A DNA stretch of 64,000 nt from Streptomyces marincola (GTDB lineage: Bacteria > Actinomycetota > Actinomycetes > Streptomycetales > Streptomycetaceae): contig NZ_CP084541.1 in the NCBI RefSeq assembly GCF_020410765.1, forward strand, positions 3,352,501 to 3,416,500, written 5' to 3'. How positions within the stretch are numbered: position 1 is the first letter of the stretch; each line of letters opens with the position of its first letter. Both the position numbers and the translations under genes were made by a program. This document shows positions 48,539 to 58,114 of this stretch, in pieces. Below the pieces are notes generated by a model. The model was not told the DNA's origin, ran no database searches, and saw only the letters and a list, made by a program, of their open reading frames with translations.

Positions 48539-51238
48539 ATGAGCGAGCACCGTCGAAAGCCGCCGCAGTCCCGCGGTCGCCGGGCCACGGGGTCCTCCGG
48601 GCGCCGCGCCGGCCCGCCCCCCGTGCCCCCAGCGGGGCACGGGGGCGAAGCCGGTGAGACCCCGGAACGGCCGTACGGCAGCCGCGCCGAGGCGCGCCGC
48701 GCCATGCAGCGCGGCGGAGGCCGCCGCCGCGCGGCCGAAACGGCGAGCGCGGCGGAGGGCGCCGCCCGCTCCGGGCGGCGGCGCGCCGAGGCGGCCAGGA
48801 AGAAGCGCTTCATCGACTATCCACGGTCCGGCTACAGCGGCCTGCGCCGCTGGGTGCCCTCGTGGAAGCAGATGCTCGGGTCGACGCTGGCCTTCTTCGT
48901 GATGCTGTTCGGCCTCGTCGGCCTGGCGTACGCCCTGACCGAGGTGCCCGACCCCAACGATGTCGCCGTCCAGGAGACCAACGTCTACTACTGGGCGGAC
49001 GGCGAGCGGATGGTCGTCTCCGGTGAGAGCAACATCAACCGGCAGCGGCTCGCCCTGAAGGACATGCCGGTGGCGATGCAGGACTCGGTGATCTCCGCGG
49101 AGAACGCCAGTTTCCGCACCGACCCGGGCATCGACATCATGGGCATCGGCCGCGCCGTGCTGAACATGGCGCGCGGCGGCGATGTGCAGTCGGGTTCGAC
49201 GATCACGCAGCAGTACGTCAAGAACATGTACCTCACCCAGGACCAGACGATCGAGCGCAAGGCGCGCGAGCTGCTGCTCTCGGTCAAGGTGGGGGCCCAG
49301 TTCACCAAGGACGAGATCCTTGAGGGCTACCTCAACACCTCGGACTTCGGCCGCGGCGCCCTGGGCATCCAGGCCGCGGCGCAGGCGTACTACGGCAAGG
49401 ACGCCCACGAACTCACCGACAGCGAGTGCGCGTTCCTCGCCGCCCTGCTGAAGGGCCCCGCGCTGTACGACCCGTTCATCGGGGGCGACGGCGGCGAGGT
49501 CAACGACACCAACCCGGAGAATCTTGAGCGTGCCGAGTCCCGCTGGTCGTGGATTCTCGAACGCCGGGCCACGGTCGGCGACCTCGACCAGGCGGACTAC
49601 GAGGCCATCCTCGCCGAAGGCTTCCCCATGCCGGAGCCGCCGACCCCGGCGATGGAGAAGGCCGGGCAGATCGGCTACCTCACCAACCTCGCCGACCAGT
49701 TCCTGATCAGCCAGGGCGCGGTGACGCGTGAGGAGCTGAACAAGGGCGGCTACCAGATCCACACCACGTTCGACCGGCACCTGATGGACGACATGGAGGC
49801 GGCCGTCGAGGAGGTGCGCGACGCCAACATCGACCCCGAGGCGCGGGACGAGGACCGGCACGTGCAGTTCGGCGGCGCCGCGGTGATCCCCGGCGACGGC
49901 GCGATCGTGGCCATCTACGGCGGCGAGGACTACACCCAGCACTTCGTGAACAACGCGGACAACCCGGGCGCCCAGGTCGGGTCCACGTTCAAGCCGTTCG
50001 TCCTGGCGGCGGCCATGCGGGACGGCGTGCGCGATCCGGACGGTCCGGTCGAGCAGGCCAGGGAGCAGCGCACCCAGGTCTCCCCCGAGAGCCTGTACCG
50101 CAGCGAGGACATGCTGCCGATCTTGAACTACAACGGCGACCCGGTCGTCGTCGAGAACGCGGAGACGGGCGAGGAAGAGCCCTGGCTCCAGGCCAACTTC
50201 GAGGGCAAGGACCAGGGCGACATCACCATCCGCGAGGCCATGGAGGTCTCCGCCAACGTCCCGTTCGTGCAACTGGGCATGGATGTCGGCCCCGCGACCG
50301 TCAGCGTCGCGGCCGAGGACGCCGGCCTGCTGCCCGACAGCCTCGGTCGGGCCGACGACACGGTGCCGACCTTCGCGCTCGGTGTCTCGACCCCGGGACC
50401 GATCCGGATGGCGACGGCCTACGCGACCTTCGCCGCCAGCGGCGAGCAGGCCGACCCGTACTCGGTGACCCACGCGGAGAACAGCCGCTCGGGCTGGGAG
50501 TGGTCCTACGAGTCCGAGACCGAGCAGGTCTTCGACTCCGCGATCGCCGACACCGTCACCGACGTGCTCACCGAGGTCGTCGAGGGCGACCAGGGCAGCG
50601 GCCGTGACGTGCGGCCCCTGGGCCGGCCGGTCGCCGCCAAGACCGGCACCACCGACGACAACAGGAGCGCCTGGTTCGTCGGCTACACGCCGCAGATGTC
50701 CACGGCCATCGGCATGTGGCGCATGCCCGACTCCCAGGAGGAGCTCGTCGGCGACGAGCAGATGGGCTTCATGTCGATGTACGGCACGGCGGGAGAGCGT
50801 CGGATCAACGGTGGCTCGCTGCCGCTCGACGTCTGGCTCGCGTTCATGCAGCAGGCGATGGAAGGCAAGGAGATCCAGGACTTCCCGACGCCGCCCGACC
50901 CCTCGCAGCTCGGTGTGGAGCACCGCGGTACCGGCGTCGAGCCGCCGACGGAGGAGCCGACGGAGGAGCCGACCGAGGAACCGACGGAGGAGCCGACGGA
51001 GGAACCGACGACGGAGGAGCCGACCGAGGAACCGACGCAGCCGACGGAGGAGCCGACGACGGAGGAGCCGACCGAGGAGCCGACGCAGACCTGCGCTCCG
51101 TGGGACATCACCTGCGACGACGACAACTCGACCGGCGGCCCGGGTGGACCTGGCGGGCCCGGTGAGCCCTCGGGTGACCCGACCGAGCCGACGCCGGATC
51201 CGGACCCCACGGATGACGGCGACTGGTTCGGTCGCTGA
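48539..51238 (+). CDS. Class A penicillin-binding protein (glycosyltransferase-transpeptidase)
   Basis: 899 residues from the ATG at 48539. A long basic, Arg/Ala-rich cytoplasmic tail (1-105) precedes one TM (about 112-134). GT51 domain, with the catalytic Glu188 in SAENASF and then GSTITQQYVKN, SVKVGAQFTKDEILEGYLN. Transpeptidase: SxxK Ser482-Lys485 (GSTFKPF), SAN at 571-573, KTG at 701-703 (KTGTT). After about residue 800 comes a repeated PTEEP tail and a Gly/Pro-rich end. It polymerises and crosslinks peptidoglycan. Conserved at this origin-proximal place. Confidence 0.96.
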   Translation: MSEHRRKPPQSRGRRATGSSGRRAGPPPVPPAGHGGEAGETPERPYGSRAEARRAMQRGGGRRRAAETASAAEGAARSGRRRAEAARKKRFIDYPRSGYSGLRRWVPSWKQMLGSTLAFFVMLFGLVGLAYALTEVPDPNDVAVQETNVYYWADGERMVVSGESNINRQRLALKDMPVAMQDSVISAENASFRTDPGIDIMGIGRAVLNMARGGDVQSGSTITQQYVKNMYLTQDQTIERKARELLLSVKVGAQFTKDEILEGYLNTSDFGRGALGIQAAAQAYYGKDAHELTDSECAFLAALLKGPALYDPFIGGDGGEVNDTNPENLERAESRWSWILERRATVGDLDQADYEAILAEGFPMPEPPTPAMEKAGQIGYLTNLADQFLISQGAVTREELNKGGYQIHTTFDRHLMDDMEAAVEEVRDANIDPEARDEDRHVQFGGAAVIPGDGAIVAIYGGEDYTQHFVNNADNPGAQVGSTFKPFVLAAAMRDGVRDPDGPVEQAREQRTQVSPESLYRSEDMLPILNYNGDPVVVENAETGEEEPWLQANFEGKDQGDITIREAMEVSANVPFVQLGMDVGPATVSVAAEDAGLLPDSLGRADDTVPTFALGVSTPGPIRMATAYATFAASGEQADPYSVTHAENSRSGWEWSYESETEQVFDSAIADTVTDVLTEVVEGDQGSGRDVRPLGRPVAAKTGTTDDNRSAWFVGYTPQMSTAIGMWRMPDSQEELVGDEQMGFMSMYGTAGERRINGGSLPLDVWLAFMQQAMEGKEIQDFPTPPDPSQLGVEHRGTGVEPPTEEPTEEPTEEPTEEPTEEPTTEEPTEEPTQPTEEPTTEEPTEEPTQTCAPWDITCDDDNSTGGPGGPGGPGEPSGDPTEPTPDPDPTDDGDWFGR
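50943..51086. repeat. PTEEP-type codon repeat in the PBP tail
   Basis: CCGACGGAGGAG/CCGACCGAGGAA units of 12-15 bp encode PTEEP about eleven times, with insertions of PTT and QP. This is a low-complexity extracellular tail and a likely hotspot for length variation. Confidence 0.85.
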
Positions 51239-51285
51239 CAGCAGTCCCGCCCCTCCTGAGGTGGGCCGTGCGGCAGGATGAGCAC

Positions 51286-52800
51286 ATGGCGCATCCGAAC
51301 CCGCGAGCGGACGTACGGCCCACCGAGCAAGACGACGTGGCCGCCGCCGGCAGTGAGCTGATCGGCGGCCCCGTCGGCCGGCGAGCCGGCCGCGGTGGCG
51401 GCCGGTGGGCGCCGGTCCGGGTGATCGCCCTGATCGCGATCGGTGTCTTCGCCCTCGGCATGGCGCAGAAGGCCCCCTGCTACGGCAGCGGCTGGTTCGA
51501 GAGCGCGACGGACCAGTACACCCACGCCTGCTACTCCGACATCCCGCATCTGTATCAGGGCCGCGGCTTCGCCGACGGGGTCACCCCGTACTTCGAGTCC
51601 ATCCCCGCGGAGTTGTCCAGCGGGCTCAAGTACCTCGAATACCCCGTGCTCACCGGCCTGTTCATGCAGGTCGCCGCCTGGCTGACCCCCGAGGGCACGA
51701 GCGACCCGCATCCCGCGCAGACCTACTGGCTCGTGAACGCCGCTCTGCTGATGATCTGCGCCGTCGTCATCGCGGTCTGCGTGACGCGTACCCACCGGCA
51801 CCGGCCCTGGGACGGCCTCCTGGTGGCCATGGCCCCCGCCCTGGCGCTGACCGCCACCATCAACTGGGACCTGCTGGCCGTCGCCCTCACCTGCGCGGCC
51901 CTGCTCATGTGGTCACGCAGCCGGCCACTGCTCGGCGGAGTGCTCCTCGGCCTCGCCACCGCGGCCAAGCTCTACCCCATCCTGATCCTCGGCCCCATCT
52001 TCGTGCTGTGCTGGCGAGCCGGACGGTGGCGCGCGTTCTGGCTCGCGGTCGGCGGAGCCGCGGGGGCCTGGCTCGCCGTCAACCTGCCGGTGCTCATCCC
52101 CGCTCGCGAGGGGTGGGCCACGTTCTACACCTTCAGCGAGGAACGGCCCGTCGACTTCGGCTCGGTGTGGCTGATCATTCAGCAACGGACCAACGCGGAG
52201 CTCGACGGCGTGAACATCTACGCCACCGCCCTGGTCGTGCTGGGCTGCGCGGCCATCACCGCGCTCGCCCTCAGCGCACCGCGCCGACCGCGCCTCCCGC
52301 AACTCGCCTTTCTCGTCGTCGCCCTGTTCATCATCACCAACAAGGTCTACTCGCCGCAGTACGTGCTGTGGCTGATCCCGCTCGCCGCGCTCGCCCGACC
52401 GCGCTGGCGTGACTTCCTCATCTGGCAGGGCGGCGAGGTCCTGTACTTCCTCGGCGTCTGGATGTACCTGGCCCGTCTCAACGGGGAGAACCAGCAGGGT
52501 CTCGCCGCAGGCGGCTACCAACTCGCGATCCTCGCGCACCTGTTGGGCACCGCCTACCTGTGCGCGGTCGTCGTGCGGGACATCCTGAGGCCGGAACGCG
52601 ACCCCGTGCGCCAGGACGGCTCCGACGACCCGGGCGGCGGCGTCCTCGACGGCGCGAAGGACGTCTTCACCCTTCGCTCCGCACCGACGCAGCCGCCGGC
52701 CCCCACCGCGTTCGTCGACTGGGGCGTCTCCGGGCGCACACTGCCCACCCCCGCCACCGGCCGCCCTCTTCCCCCGGATGACGTTTCACGTGAAACATGA
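51286..52800 (+). CDS. GT87-like polyprenol-phosphate-sugar glycosyltransferase (GT-C membrane enzyme)
   Basis: 504 residues from the ATG at 51286 (GTG at 51268 is possible). About ten TM segments between residue 50 and 430, with a large extracytoplasmic loop 1 after TM1 (CYGSGWFESATDQYTHACYSD, YLEYPVLTGLFMQ); the TM5-6 loop YPILILGPIFVLC and later NKVYSPQYVLWLIP are typical of GT87. It uses a lipid-linked sugar, often mannose, on the outside. The stop overlaps the MFS gene, and the last codons lie in a parS site. Confidence 0.88.
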   Translation: MAHPNPRADVRPTEQDDVAAAGSELIGGPVGRRAGRGGGRWAPVRVIALIAIGVFALGMAQKAPCYGSGWFESATDQYTHACYSDIPHLYQGRGFADGVTPYFESIPAELSSGLKYLEYPVLTGLFMQVAAWLTPEGTSDPHPAQTYWLVNAALLMICAVVIAVCVTRTHRHRPWDGLLVAMAPALALTATINWDLLAVALTCAALLMWSRSRPLLGGVLLGLATAAKLYPILILGPIFVLCWRAGRWRAFWLAVGGAAGAWLAVNLPVLIPAREGWATFYTFSEERPVDFGSVWLIIQQRTNAELDGVNIYATALVVLGCAAITALALSAPRRPRLPQLAFLVVALFIITNKVYSPQYVLWLIPLAALARPRWRDFLIWQGGEVLYFLGVWMYLARLNGENQQGLAAGGYQLAILAHLLGTAYLCAVVVRDILRPERDPVRQDGSDDPGGGVLDGAKDVFTLRSAPTQPPAPTAFVDWGVSGRTLPTPATGRPLPPDDVSRET

Positions 52801-54121
52801 ACCTGCCGCGCGCACCTCGACCCTGGTCGACCTGCGCGCGCTGCTGCGCTTCCCCGGCTTTCGGAAGCTGTTGACCGTCCGGCTGCTGTCGCAGTTCTCC
52901 GACGGCGTCTTCCAAGTCGGTCTCGCCACCTACGTGGTCTTCTCACCCGAGCAGGAGACCTCGCCCGCCGACATCGCCGCCGCCATGGCGGTACTGCTCC
53001 TGCCGTACTCCCTGCTCGGCCCGTTCGCCGGAGTCCTGCTCGACCGCCTGCGGCGTCGTCAGGTACTGCTCTACGGCAACGCGCTGCGCGCCGCGCTGGC
53101 CATCGGCACGTGCGTCCTGGTGATCAGCGAGGTACCGGACTGGCTCTTCTATCTCTCCGCCCTCTCCGTCACCGCGGTCAATCGTTTCGTCCTCGCCGGC
53201 CTCTCCGCCGGTCTGCCGCGCGTCGTGGACCGTGAACGACTCGTGGTGGCGAACTCCCTGTCCCCCACGGCCGGGACGCTCGCCGCCACGGTCGGCGGTG
53301 GCGCCGCCTTCGTCGTCCAACTCTTCGGCGCCAGCCAGGGGGTCGAGGACGCGCTGGCGCTCGGCCTGGCGGGAGTGCTCTACGTCCTGGCCGGCCTGTC
53401 CGCGCTGCGTATGCACCGGGACCTGCTCGGTCCCGAGCCCGATGCCGTGCGGCCGAAGCTGACCGCTGCGCTCGCCAGTACCGCGCGCGGTCTGGCCGCC
53501 GGACTGCGGCACCTTGCGGACCGGCGGCAGGCCGCCTGGACCCTGAGCGCCCTCGGCCTGATGCGTTTCTGCTACGGCGCGCTGCTCGTGACCGTTCTCA
53601 TGCTGTGCCGTCACGCCTGGACGAACGGCGCCGAGGACGGCGACGGCTTGGCGTGGCTGGGGATGGCGGTCGCCGTGTCGGGGGCCGGCTTCTTCGTCGC
53701 CGCGCTGATCTCCCCGTGGATGGTGGCTCGGTGGGGCACGCTCGGCTGGTTCGTGCTGTGCGCCGCGCTGGCCGCGGTCCTGGTGCCGGCCCTCGGCCTC
53801 TGGTTCCGGCCGGTGCCCGTCATGGTCGCGGCCTTCGTCCTCGGGCTGGCGACTCAGGGATCGAAGATCGTCACCGATACGGTCGTGCAGTCCTCGGTCG
53901 ATGACGCCTACCGAGGGCGCGTCTTCGCCCTGTACGACATGCTGTTCAACATCGCCTTCGTCGCCGCCGCGGGACTCGCCGCGTTGATGCTGCCGCCGGA
54001 CGGGCGCTCGGCCGTCCTCCTCATCATGGTCTCGGCGCTCTACGCTCTCACCGCTCTGGCCGTGCACGGGCTGCGCCGCAGGACTGTTTCACGTGAAACA
54101 GTGAGCGTGGCGGTCGGCTGA
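52778..54121 (+). CDS. MFS transporter (EntS-like)
   Basis: 447 residues from the ATG at 52778, overlapping the GT87 gene by 23 bp. Twelve TM segments: SQFSDGVFQVGLATYVVFSP at the start, GPFAGVLLDRLRRRQVLLYGN as loop 2-3, and a second half from about residue 245 with GLMRFCYGALLVTVLML. It is a membrane efflux protein; substrate unknown. The gene starts and ends in parS sites (52783-52796 and 54086-54099). Confidence 0.9.
   Translation: MTFHVKHEPAARTSTLVDLRALLRFPGFRKLLTVRLLSQFSDGVFQVGLATYVVFSPEQETSPADIAAAMAVLLLPYSLLGPFAGVLLDRLRRRQVLLYGNALRAALAIGTCVLVISEVPDWLFYLSALSVTAVNRFVLAGLSAGLPRVVDRERLVVANSLSPTAGTLAATVGGGAAFVVQLFGASQGVEDALALGLAGVLYVLAGLSALRMHRDLLGPEPDAVRPKLTAALASTARGLAAGLRHLADRRQAAWTLSALGLMRFCYGALLVTVLMLCRHAWTNGAEDGDGLAWLGMAVAVSGAGFFVAALISPWMVARWGTLGWFVLCAALAAVLVPALGLWFRPVPVMVAAFVLGLATQGSKIVTDTVVQSSVDDAYRGRVFALYDMLFNIAFVAAAGLAALMLPPDGRSAVLLIMVSALYALTALAVHGLRRRTVSRETVSVAVG
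52783..52796. other. parS: parS site (ParB-binding)
   Basis: GTTTCACGTGAAAC, the perfect Streptomyces parS palindrome, at the end of the GT87 gene and the start of the MFS gene. ParB binding here serves to organise and segregate the origin region. Confidence 0.95.
54086..54099. other. parS: parS site (extended palindrome)
   Basis: GTTTCACGTGAAAC at 54086-54099, in the last codons of the MFS gene. Its flanks extend the palindrome to 20 bp (54083-54102), which may raise affinity. Confidence 0.96.
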
Positions 54122-54129
54122 GGTGAGCG

Positions 54130-54144
54130 CCGACCGCCGGTCGG
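54130..54144. terminator. Small hairpin between MFS and cca
   Basis: CCGACC-GCC-GGTCGG: a 6-bp stem in the 32-bp space between the convergent MFS and cca stops. It is short and only a possible terminator. Confidence 0.35.
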
Positions 54145-54153
54145 GCCGCTGCG

Positions 54154-55638
54154 CTACTGGGCGGCCCACCACTCCTTGAGCGCGGCCACCGCCGCGTCAC
54201 GTCCCAGCGGGCCGTGCTCCATCCGCAATTCGAGCATGTGCCGGTAGGCCCGGCCGATCTCGGGCCCGGGACCGATGGCGAGGATGTCCATGATCTCGTT
54301 GCCGTTGAGGTCGGGCCGGATGGCTTCCAGTTCCTCTTGTTCCTTCAACTGCTCGATGCGCTCTTCCAGGCTGTCGTAGGCCCGGGAGAGCGCGAGTGCC
54401 TTCCGCTTGTTCCGCGTGGTGCAGTCGGACCGGGTCAGCTTGTGCAGCCGGTCGAGCAGCGGCCCGGCGTCCCGGACGTAGCGGCGCACGGCCGAATCCG
54501 TCCACTCGCCGGTCCCGTAACCGTGGAACCGCAGGTGCAGCTCGACCAGACGAGCCACATCCTTGACGATGTCATTGGGGTACTTGAGCCGGGTCAGCCG
54601 CTGTTTGGTGAGCTTCGCCCCCACCACCTCGTGGTGGTGGAAGGAGACCCGGCCGTCCTTCTCGAAGCGCCGTGTCTTGGGCTTTCCGATGTCGTGCAGC
54701 AACGCGGACAGGCGCAGCACCAAGTCGGGCTCGCCGTCCTCCAGATCGATCGCCTGCTCCAGGACCGTCAAGCTGTGCTCGTAGACGTCCTTGTGCCGGT
54801 GATGCTCGTCCCGCTCCAGCCTCAACGCGGGGATCTCGGGCAGCACGCGCTCCGCCAGCCCGCTCTCGACGAGCAGCGTGATACCCGTGCGCGGGTGGTC
54901 GCTCAGGAGTAGCTTGTTCAGCTCGTCCCGGACGCGTTCGGCGGAGACGATGTCGATGCGGTCGGCCATGTCCGCCATGGCGGTGCGCACGGGCTCGGCC
55001 ACGTCGAAGCCCAGCTGCGCGGCGAACCGGGCGGCACGCATCATGCGCAGGGGGTCATCCGAGAAGGACTCCTCAGGCGTCCCGGGCGTGCGCAGCTCGC
55101 GCCGGGCGAGGTCGGCGAGTCCGTGGTGCGGGTCGATGAACTCCTTGCGCGGCAGGGCGACGGCCATCGCGTTGACCGTGAAGTCACGGCGCCGCAGATC
55201 TTCCACGAGGGAGTCGCCGTACACCACCTCGGGTTTGCGCGAGCTTCGGTCGTAGGCTTCCGACCGGTATGTGGTGATCTCCAGCTGGTAGTCCTGCCGG
55301 CCGTCGCCGTTCCCGGACGGCCCGGCCTTGCGGCACCCCACCGTGCCGAACGCGATTCCGACCTCCCACACCGCGTCCGCCCATGGCTTGACGATGCGCA
55401 GCACGTCCTCGGGGCGCGCGTCCGTGGTGAAGTCCAGATCGTTGCCGAGACGCCCCAGCAGGGCGTCGCGCACCGAGCCGCCGACCAGGGCGAGGGCGAA
55501 CCCGGCCTGCGCGAAGCGCTCCGCCAAGTCGTCGGCAACGGGGGAGACCCGCAGCAGTTCACCCACGGCCTGGCGCTGCGCCTGGCCGAGCCCGGGCGCT
55601 TCCTGACGGTGCTGGGTTTCATTCCTGTCGTTCGGCAC
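54154..55638 (-). CDS. cca: CCA tRNA nucleotidyltransferase
   Basis: 494 residues from the GTG at 55638, which suits family length; the frame extends to 55704. Nucleotidyltransferase core: LVGGSVRDALLGRLGNDLDFTTDA (52-73) with the DxD pair Asp67 and Asp69; RRDFTVNAMA; the HD-type domain LLHDIGKPKTRRFEKDG; and C-terminal helical domain. It adds or repairs the 3' CCA of tRNA. No RBS; a TACGCT 8 bases before the GTG may be a leaderless -10. Divergent from the DUF6049 gene by 128 bp. Confidence 0.95.
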   Translation of the reverse strand: MPNDRNETQHRQEAPGLGQAQRQAVGELLRVSPVADDLAERFAQAGFALALVGGSVRDALLGRLGNDLDFTTDARPEDVLRIVKPWADAVWEVGIAFGTVGCRKAGPSGNGDGRQDYQLEITTYRSEAYDRSSRKPEVVYGDSLVEDLRRRDFTVNAMAVALPRKEFIDPHHGLADLARRELRTPGTPEESFSDDPLRMMRAARFAAQLGFDVAEPVRTAMADMADRIDIVSAERVRDELNKLLLSDHPRTGITLLVESGLAERVLPEIPALRLERDEHHRHKDVYEHSLTVLEQAIDLEDGEPDLVLRLSALLHDIGKPKTRRFEKDGRVSFHHHEVVGAKLTKQRLTRLKYPNDIVKDVARLVELHLRFHGYGTGEWTDSAVRRYVRDAGPLLDRLHKLTRSDCTTRNKRKALALSRAYDSLEERIEQLKEQEELEAIRPDLNGNEIMDILAIGPGPEIGRAYRHMLELRMEHGPLGRDAAVAALKEWWAAQ

Positions 55639-55766
55639 AACAGCACAGCGTACGTGCACCGGATCACTCCAGGGCTCCCCCGGGGCCCCACCGGTCCTGG
55701 ACACTCCGCGGGACCGATCCTCGTTACCATGAGGGCCGGTTGCGAACGAGGGAATGGGGCTGTCGC

Positions 55767-58061
55767 GTGACTGTGTCGGGGAAGCGGCGGGGAGCGACCC
55801 GCCGACGACGGCAGCGGCTGGTGTCGTTGCTCGCCGTGGTCACCGGTTTCCCGATCATGACCGGGCTCGTACCGGCCTCGGCGGCCGGCGCACCCGCCTC
55901 GCCCGCGGGGGCGCCCGCGCAGGAAACGGGCACCGGCAACCGTACCGCGACGGTCGCGATCACCGACCTGGGCCCGGAAGTGCCCGACGAGGACGACACG
56001 CTCAGCATCCGGGGCACGATCACGAACGAGGGGACCTCCCCGATCGTGGACAGCCGGGTGGACGCCCGGCAGGGCGTGCCGCTCACCGGCCGCAGCGGCA
56101 TCGACGAGGCGGTCTCCCGCACCGGCTTCGACGCGGCCACCGGGCCGATCGTCGTCGGCCACGGCCAGGACCTGCCCACCATCCAGCCGGGCATGTCGGC
56201 GACCTTCTCCCTCGACGTCCCGGTGTCGGCCCTCTCGCTCGGCGCGGACGGCGTGTACGAACTGGGGGTCGGGCTCACCGGGCAGACCGAGCGCGAGCGG
56301 TGGGGCGACCAGATACTCGGCGTCGGCCGGACGGTGCTCCCCTGGCAGCCCGGCGCGGGCGAGGAGTCCCCCCGCACGGACCTGACCGTGCTGTGGCCGC
56401 TCATCTCCACCACTCACCTCACGGCGCAGACCGGTGCCGACGAGGAGCAGACCCCGGCGTTCCGCGACGACGCGCTGCTCACGGAGATCTCGCCGGGGGG
56501 CCGGCTCGACCAGTTGGTGTCCCTGGGGGCGGACCTGCCGGTGACCTGGGTGATCGATCCTGACCTGCTGGCCTCCGTGGACGCCATGACCGAGCCCTAC
56601 CAGGTGTACGACGGAGACCGGCTGGTCGACGGGACGGGGCAGGAGCGGGCCAGGGAGTGGCTGCGCGAACTCCAGGAGGCGGTACAGGGCAAGGAGGTCG
56701 TCGCGCTGCCGTTCGCCGACCCGGACGTGGCCTCCCTGGCGCACCAGGGGAAGGACGTGCTGGGCGCCCTCGGCCAGCTTGCCAAGGCCACCGACGCGGC
56801 CGAGGTGACCGTGCAGACGGTCCTCGACGTGGACGCGAGCACCGACTTCGCCTGGCCGGTGGAAGGAGCCATCGACCCCTCCATCGTGTCGGTGGCGACC
56901 TCGGCCGGCGCTCAGCACGTCATCGCACGCAGCGACAGCCTCCGGCCCGGCGATCTGAACTACACCCCGACGGCCGCCCGGCCCATCGGGGACGGCACCA
57001 CGGCCATCGTGGCGGACGCCCGGCTGTCCACGCTGTTCGAAGAGGACATGGCGGGGGCGGCGGACGCCGCGCTGGCGCGGCAGCTGCTGCTGGCCCAGAC
57101 GCTCGCCATCACGCGGCAGGCCCCGGCCGATGAACGCAGCATCGTCCTGGCGCCGCAGCGGATGCCCACCGCGGTACAGGCCCAGGCGATGGCCGACGCG
57201 GTGCTCGCGACGCGGGACTCGACGGACTGGGTGCAGTTCACCGACCTCAGCGAGGCCGCTGCCGCGACGCCTGACCCCGACGCCAACCGGGAGGTGCCCC
57301 CGGCCTCGGACTACCCCCAGGAGCTGCGGGAGCAGGAGCTGCCCACCAGCGCCTTCCAGGCGATGCGGGAGACGCAGCGGACGCTGGAGGACTTCCAGGT
57401 GATCCTGACCCGCGACGACCGGGTCGCGACACCGTTCGGGAACGCCATACGGCGGGAGATGTCGACGTCCTGGCGGGGGAACGCGGAGGAGGCCGCCGAC
57501 TACCGGGAGACGGTGCAGGACGGCCTGACGGGGCTCACCGAACGGGTGCACGTGATCCCGAAGTCACCCATCACTCTCTCGGGGCGCAGCGCCACGATTC
57601 CGGTCACCGTGCAGAACAACCTGGTGCAGGACGTGCACAACCTGGAGCTGCGGCTGACGTCGAGCAGGACGCTCGGTCTTGAGGTCAGCGAGCAGCAGGA
57701 GATCGTCGTGAGCGGCGGGCACAGCCAGTCGGTCAAGTTCTCCGCCACGGCCCGGGCCAACGGCCGGACGTTTCTGGAAGCGCAGCTCTACACGCCGGAC
57801 AACAGGCCGTACGGGGAGCCGATCCAGTTCCAGGCGAGTGTCACCTCCATCACCTCGGCGGTCATGATGGTCATCGCGGGCGGCCTGCTGCTCGTCGTGC
57901 TCGCCGGTATCCGCATGTACACCCAGCGCAAGCGTGCCGCCCGTGAGCCGGTCGCGGTGAGCGCGGACCGGGACGGCGCCCAGGGTGAGAGCGGTGCCGA
58001 CACCGGCGACGGAACCACCGGCGCCCGCCCGGGGAGTGAGAGGCTGGACCCCGACGAGTGA
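55767..58061 (+). CDS. DUF6049 family secreted/membrane-anchored protein
   Basis: 764 residues from the GTG at 55767 (GTG at 55773 possible). Basic N-terminus and a signal peptide (about 15-40: RLVSLLAVVTGFPIMTGLVP). A large extracytoplasmic part follows with repeated beta-domains and the block LPVTWVIDPDLLASVDAM, and a C-terminal TM (about 690-712) and short basic tail. Function is unknown, but it is always next to murJ in Streptomyces, so a role in envelope assembly is probable. Confidence 0.85.
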   Translation: MTVSGKRRGATRRRRQRLVSLLAVVTGFPIMTGLVPASAAGAPASPAGAPAQETGTGNRTATVAITDLGPEVPDEDDTLSIRGTITNEGTSPIVDSRVDARQGVPLTGRSGIDEAVSRTGFDAATGPIVVGHGQDLPTIQPGMSATFSLDVPVSALSLGADGVYELGVGLTGQTERERWGDQILGVGRTVLPWQPGAGEESPRTDLTVLWPLISTTHLTAQTGADEEQTPAFRDDALLTEISPGGRLDQLVSLGADLPVTWVIDPDLLASVDAMTEPYQVYDGDRLVDGTGQERAREWLRELQEAVQGKEVVALPFADPDVASLAHQGKDVLGALGQLAKATDAAEVTVQTVLDVDASTDFAWPVEGAIDPSIVSVATSAGAQHVIARSDSLRPGDLNYTPTAARPIGDGTTAIVADARLSTLFEEDMAGAADAALARQLLLAQTLAITRQAPADERSIVLAPQRMPTAVQAQAMADAVLATRDSTDWVQFTDLSEAAAATPDPDANREVPPASDYPQELREQELPTSAFQAMRETQRTLEDFQVILTRDDRVATPFGNAIRREMSTSWRGNAEEAADYRETVQDGLTGLTERVHVIPKSPITLSGRSATIPVTVQNNLVQDVHNLELRLTSSRTLGLEVSEQQEIVVSGGHSQSVKFSATARANGRTFLEAQLYTPDNRPYGEPIQFQASVTSITSAVMMVIAGGLLLVVLAGIRMYTQRKRAAREPVAVSADRDGAQGESGADTGDGTTGARPGSERLDPDE

Positions 58062-58114
58062 GCTGCCGGCCGGGAATCCGCACCGGCCCTTGAAACCAAA
58101 GGTGGGGTAGCGAG

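Noticed and set aside
48500..50923. 807-residue frame antisense to the PBP gene
   Set aside because: Shadow of a long GC-rich gene; no start with RBS and Val/Gly/Asp-rich composition.
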